Shown here: piece by piece, positions 60,527 through 64,000 of the stretch | Position numbering within the stretch: position 1 is the first letter of the stretch | Layout of the letters: each line of letters opens with the position of its first letter | Assembly (NCBI GenBank): GCA_035325995.1 | Contig: DAOKYU010000001.1 | Coordinates: forward strand, 346,681 to 410,680 | Source of the DNA: Thermodesulfobacteriota bacterium | GTDB lineage: Bacteria; Desulfobacterota_D; UBA1144; Nemesobacterales; UBA2774 | Direction: 5' to 3' | DNA: 64,000 nucleotides | The notes under the pieces: generated by a model | The model's input: only the letters and a program-made list of their open reading frames with translations | What the model was told of the DNA's origin: nothing | Database searches by the model: none | Position numbers and translations under genes: made by a program

Positions 60527-61603
60527 TCAGTCCATCAGTGTTACCTGCATTCCTTCCCTTAGCTGCGCGGTTCCGGATACGACGACCATATCGCCCGCCT
60601 TCAGTCCGCCGAGTATTTCTATGTCCCCCTCCCCCGTGACAGAGCCGACCTTGACCTTTCTTTTCCGTACGGTCCGGTCGTTCTGATCCACCACCCAGAC
60701 GTATTGATCCGGCCCGTCGCCGGGAACGACCGCTATGGCCGGGATAATGAAATATCCGCCGTTATTGTTTCCGTTTGTCTTCGCCTCGGCGTGCACCTGT
60801 GCGGTCATGCCCGGGAGCACCCTTATCGTATCCGGCTGGTCCATGCTGAGGGTCGCCCTGTAGGTTTGCGTGCGCGGGTCGGCCTGTGCGCTCACCTCTT
60901 TTACGGTGAGCGGGAATTCTTCGCCCGGCGCGGACCTGAACGTCGCGTAGAGCCTGACGAGGTCTCCGACCTTGACCGAAGAAAGTATGTTTTCGGGGAG
61001 GTCTATTACTATTTCGACCGTCGTAAGGTCCTGGAGGCTGAGGATGTTCTCGAACGGCCTCACCTCCTGGTAGTTTTGCACGTACTTGGCGCCGATGTAG
61101 CCGCTGTAGGGGGCTTTGAGGGTAGTGTAGTCGAGGTTGGCCCCGGCGTAGTCGAGCCTGGCTTTGGCGGTGTCCCTCTTCGCTCGCCTGACGTCGAGGT
61201 CGGCTACCGCCACGGCGTCCCTTTCGTAAAGGTCCCTGTACCTGTTGTAGTCGGCTACCGCTTCGACGTACTGGGCGTACGCCTCGTCGTAGGCTATCTG
61301 GTAATCCCTGGGGTCGAGCCTGGCGAGGAGCTGGCCTTTTTTCACCTGGTCGCCCTCGTTTACGGGAAGCTCGACGAGCGGCCCCTGGACCCTGAAGGAA
61401 AGGTTTACCCTTTGGGAGCCCTGCACCTTGCCCGGAAAGCTCCTGCCCGTACCCTGATCGCCGCCGAGTGTTATCGTCTTTACGGGTCTTACGACGGGGA
61501 CTTCCGGCGTGGATTCCTCTTCGCCCCCGCAGGCCGAAAGCGCCGCGAGGGCGGCAATGAACAGGACTGTGCACATTCCGGTAAGATTTTTAGCGGCTCT
61601 CAT
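60527..61603 (-). CDS. RND efflux periplasmic adaptor (MFP) lipoprotein
   Basis: The 358-residue adaptor has a lipobox ending at Cys25 (ALSAC). A barrel-sandwich/lipoyl hybrid (GRSFPGKVQGSQRVNLSFRV, EGDQVKKGQLLARLDPRDYQ) comes first, followed by a helical hairpin and a beta-barrel (DLPENILSSVKVGDLVRLYA). A C-terminal membrane-proximal domain (KVGSVTGEGDIEILGGLKAGD) ends it. It bridges the pump to the outer-membrane channel. The gap to the permease gene is 24 bp and that to the TolC-fusion gene is 44 bp. Confidence 0.94.
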   Translation of the reverse strand: MRAAKNLTGMCTVLFIAALAALSACGGEEESTPEVPVVRPVKTITLGGDQGTGRSFPGKVQGSQRVNLSFRVQGPLVELPVNEGDQVKKGQLLARLDPRDYQIAYDEAYAQYVEAVADYNRYRDLYERDAVAVADLDVRRAKRDTAKARLDYAGANLDYTTLKAPYSGYIGAKYVQNYQEVRPFENILSLQDLTTVEIVIDLPENILSSVKVGDLVRLYATFRSAPGEEFPLTVKEVSAQADPRTQTYRATLSMDQPDTIRVLPGMTAQVHAEAKTNGNNNGGYFIIPAIAVVPGDGPDQYVWVVDQNDRTVRKRKVKVGSVTGEGDIEILGGLKAGDMVVVSGTAQLREGMQVTLMD

Positions 61604-61647
61604 ATTTTATCCTCGTAACGTCCTTCATGGTTATCCCCGCGCCCGGC

Positions 61648-64000
61648 TCATTCCCCCCTGACGTCTACCCCGGCCGTCTCGTAATACTGCTCCAGGTTCC
61701 TGAAAAACTCCTCCCTGTCCTCGACCGTGGTGAAGAAATCGAACTTCCCCGAAGCCCTCTGGACGTTCATCAGGTCTATGAGGAAGTTGTAAACGGCGTT
61801 GGCCGCGTTAAGCTCGGCAGAGAGGGCGGCGTTCTGCGCGTCGAGGAGGTCGATTATGGACGCGACGCCCCGGGAGTAGGAGTCGGTGACTATGTCGAGG
61901 TTCTTCTTCGCCGCGTCGACAGCGTCGAGCGCGAACCCTATGCTCGGATACGAAGCCCCCGCATTGTTGAGGGACGTTCTTATACTCTCTTCGACCCTTT
62001 CGGACGTGGACTCTTTTTCGTAGGTGAGCTTCGACAGCTCGCTCCTCGCCTTCCTGTAGTCGGCTATCTTCGCCCCCCCGGTGAACAGGGGAAACGAGGC
62101 CTGGAGCTGGATTACCCAGTCGGTATCGTCCGTTCTGGGCAGGTCGAGCGGGAACCCCGGGGGGAGGTCGATGCTGCTTCCGGCCCCGCCCTCGTAGACG
62201 AACTGCCGGAGCTCGCCGAAGGCGACTATCGTGGGCGACCAGAATGCCCGCCTCGTGGAGGTCAGAATCCTGTTCTGCGCTTCCATCTGCGAGTTTATCG
62301 CCTGTATGGCCGGGGACCGGACGAGCCCCCTGGAGACGACGAAGTCCATGAATATGCGGAAGGTTTCAGGCGTGTTCAGGTATTTCCGGAGCCGGGGGTC
62401 GCTCACGAGGAGGGACGGGTCGTCGAGCCCCGTCTCGACTGTCGTGAACGCCTCGCCCTGCGGCCTGTGGAGGAGCCTGTTGACCAGTATTTCGGTGTTC
62501 TTTCTCTGCGCCTCGGCGTTTACGACCTCTATCCTGTCGGACGAAATCCGGCTCTCCCACCTGTATACCTCGGCCGGGCTCGCGACGCCGATGTCGCGCC
62601 TTATCCTGGCGATGCCGAGGTTCGATTTGGAGAGCTTCAGGTTTTCCTTCTGTATGTTCTCGATCGTTTTAGCCCTGAGGACGTTCAGGTATCCGATGGA
62701 CGTCGCGGCGATTATGTCGAGCTCGATTTCGTCCCTCGTGAACTCCCTCGATTCCTGGATCCTCTTTTGCACCGTGAGATTGGACCACGCTTTTTCGGAG
62801 TATATGAGCTGACGCAGGTTGCCGCCGACGCTTATGTCCCTCTGCGGCTGCGTTCCGAGGCTGGCCTCGGCCCTGTCCTTGTCTATGTAGGTGTTGTCGA
62901 CGAATATGTCGGACTGTGGCAGAAGCTGCGCCAGCGCGAGCCTGACGTCCTGGGCCCCGGCCGCCACGAACTCGCCGGCTGCCAGGAGGTCGAGATTGAC
63001 CTCGACCGACTCGCTCGCGGCCTGCTCGAGGGTGAGCTTCCTGCCGGTTTCGGCCACCCGGTCGTCTACGAGCACGGCCTCGGTCAGGAGGTCCCACGTG
63101 GGGTTGAAGCCTATCGCGCGGGCGGTAGCCATGTTGATAGACAGCGAGGAGCCGGCGTCGAACGCCACGGGGAAATCGCCCGGGTCCTGCCCCAGGAGGA
63201 TGCTCTGTACCACGAGGGCCACGCGCCTTGCCTCGCGCGTCGGGTTGAACGCCGGGGCGAGCCCCATGAGGGCCCCTTCGTTGACGCCGTTCTTGCCGGC
63301 CACGGAAAAGCTCGGCAGCTTTCTTTGCGCGATATCCTCGTAAAGCCGCTTCATTTCGGCCTGACCGTAGTTGAGGAGAGGCGTTACGAATACGGCCTCG
63401 GCGCCGGCGGGGATAGCGGCCGCAGTCGCAGCGGCGGAGCCCGAGGCGGGGACGAGCTCTATCTCGATGCCGTTTGCCGCGGCGCTCCTCCTGAGGGCTG
63501 TCTCGATACCGGGCGCGAGCTGCATTACTATGGGCATGTATATCACGGCGAGCTTTTCGAATCCCACGGCTTCCTTGAACGCGGTGAGGTCCCTGTCGAA
63601 GCTCGCCGTGCGGGATATGTAGTAGAAGTTCCTTATGCCGCTCCCGCCGTCTTCGCCGGGCGTGAGGCCGAGGAGGTTCGTGTCGATTACCCACGGGGCT
63701 ATGACGGGTTTGGGAAAGCTGCTCCATCCGGAGAGCTCGGTCGAGCTGATTATGCCGAGAGCGATCACTATATCGACGGAGGGGTCCGAGAGCTGCCTTT
63801 CGAGCGCTGCCCTTACGCCCCCGGCTGTCCAGTCCGCGGTTATTATCTTGTCCGGGGGGAAGGTTACGGTGAATTCGCCGGCCGTAAGGTCTTTAATTTC
63901 CTTCTCGTACGTGGAAAGCGTTCTCCGGTTTATTTCGGAGGGGCCGTCGAACACGACGCCTATGCCGGCCCCAAGTGCTTTCGGGGCCATGGTTGCCGCC
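61648..64000 (-). CDS. ABC-type substrate-binding domain-TolC fusion (5' end cut by window)
   Basis: The visible frame is 780 residues from a Met at 63990, but it remains open to the window edge (Ala-Ala-Thr precede that Met). The real start and signal peptide are therefore probably outside. Residues about 1-320 match an ABC substrate-binding protein (TrpX-like, PF04392): GIGVVFDGPSEINRRTL, DIVIALGIISSTEL, KLAVIYMPIVMQLAPGIE. Residues about 335-780 are an outer-membrane efflux protein (TolC) with helical hairpins and a final SIIDLLDAQNAALSAELNA repeat. It is the first gene seen of the RND operon. The fusion is unusual and its role is inferred. Confidence 0.85.
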   Translation of the reverse strand, partial: AATMAPKALGAGIGVVFDGPSEINRRTLSTYEKEIKDLTAGEFTVTFPPDKIITADWTAGGVRAALERQLSDPSVDIVIALGIISSTELSGWSSFPKPVIAPWVIDTNLLGLTPGEDGGSGIRNFYYISRTASFDRDLTAFKEAVGFEKLAVIYMPIVMQLAPGIETALRRSAAANGIEIELVPASGSAAATAAAIPAGAEAVFVTPLLNYGQAEMKRLYEDIAQRKLPSFSVAGKNGVNEGALMGLAPAFNPTREARRVALVVQSILLGQDPGDFPVAFDAGSSLSINMATARAIGFNPTWDLLTEAVLVDDRVAETGRKLTLEQAASESVEVNLDLLAAGEFVAAGAQDVRLALAQLLPQSDIFVDNTYIDKDRAEASLGTQPQRDISVGGNLRQLIYSEKAWSNLTVQKRIQESREFTRDEIELDIIAATSIGYLNVLRAKTIENIQKENLKLSKSNLGIARIRRDIGVASPAEVYRWESRISSDRIEVVNAEAQRKNTEILVNRLLHRPQGEAFTTVETGLDDPSLLVSDPRLRKYLNTPETFRIFMDFVVSRGLVRSPAIQAINSQMEAQNRILTSTRRAFWSPTIVAFGELRQFVYEGGAGSSIDLPPGFPLDLPRTDDTDWVIQLQASFPLFTGGAKIADYRKARSELSKLTYEKESTSERVEESIRTSLNNAGASYPSIGFALDAVDAAKKNLDIVTDSYSRGVASIIDLLDAQNAALSAELNAANAVYNFLIDLMNVQRASGKFDFFTTVEDREEFFRNLEQYYETAGVDVRGE

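Noticed and set aside
1..64000. CRISPR arrays, insertion sequences, prophage or rRNA genes
   Set aside because: No spaced direct repeats, transposase, integrase, phage structural genes or rRNA-like sequence were noticed on either strand.

Overview
The window looks like chromosomal DNA from a GC-rich, Gram-negative, free-living bacterium. The signs are lipoproteins, an RND efflux pump with a TolC-type partner, MinCDE, two NtrC-type sigma-54 activators and many exported proteins. Ile ATA and Arg AGG codons are frequent. Gene content resembles deep-branching deltaproteobacterial (Desulfobacterota-like) or Nitrospirota-like lineages, but the sequence alone does not fix the taxon. I saw no rRNA, phage, insertion sequence or CRISPR array. 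There is one tRNA, tRNA-Thr(CGT).

Layout. 0.3-5.8 kb: AI-2E-type permease, a tiny proline-rich protein, a Rieske-AIF reductase fusion and a CPA2 antiporter. 5.9-16.4 kb: a histidine kinase/NtrC-type regulator pair followed by three runs of small stress-type genes (cupredoxin/ChaB; CsbD/DUF3309/DUF892/iron permease; YHS/BON/DUF3096/DUF1328). Each run is preceded by a sigma-54 promoter and by two imperfect palindromes whose centres are 24 bp apart. Also here are a cNMP-binding thioredoxin-reductase-like protein with a UBP zinc finger, and an EEP-family hydrolase. 16.4-22.4 kb (minus): glycosyltransferases, an alkaline-phosphatase-superfamily protein and a Gfo/Idh/MocA oxidoreductase. 22.6-25.6 kb: M23 peptidase, exported hypotheticals and the tRNA. 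25.7-31.8 kb (minus): five translationally coupled genes encoding an HprK-like kinase, two GT2 proteins (one with two GT2 domains), a nucleotidyltransferase and a PP-loop enzyme. 32.2-33.8 kb: minCDE. 34-36.8 kb: SDR, FKBP and DUF4126. 36.8-44.2 kb (minus): CDC48-type AAA ATPase, prepilin peptidase, a second kinase/NtrC-type pair and protoporphyrinogen oxidase. 44.3-51.9 kb (plus): recF, thioesterase, DsbD-N-like protein, DoxX, an NDH-2-like protein with cNMP and CBS domains, exported proteins and a J-domain/universal-stress fusion. 52-54.6 kb: Na+/H+ antiporter and DUF4124 protein. 54.7-57.3 kb: a TetR/MIase-like/LLM operon with a perfect operator palindrome. 57.3-64 kb (minus): an RND efflux operon whose outer-membrane component is fused to an ABC-type substrate-binding domain and runs off the window.

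How the genes work together. The strongest new observation is the shared promoter architecture at 8.7-8.9, 11.85-12.0 and 14.77-14.91 kb. It implies one sigma-54-dependent stress/envelope regulon, most simply driven by the adjacent two-component system (5.9-8.6 kb). Other unusual architectures are the substrate-binding/TolC fusion, the J-domain/USP fusion, two redox enzymes carrying cNMP domains, and the cryptic kinase/NTase/PP-loop/glycosyltransferase operon.
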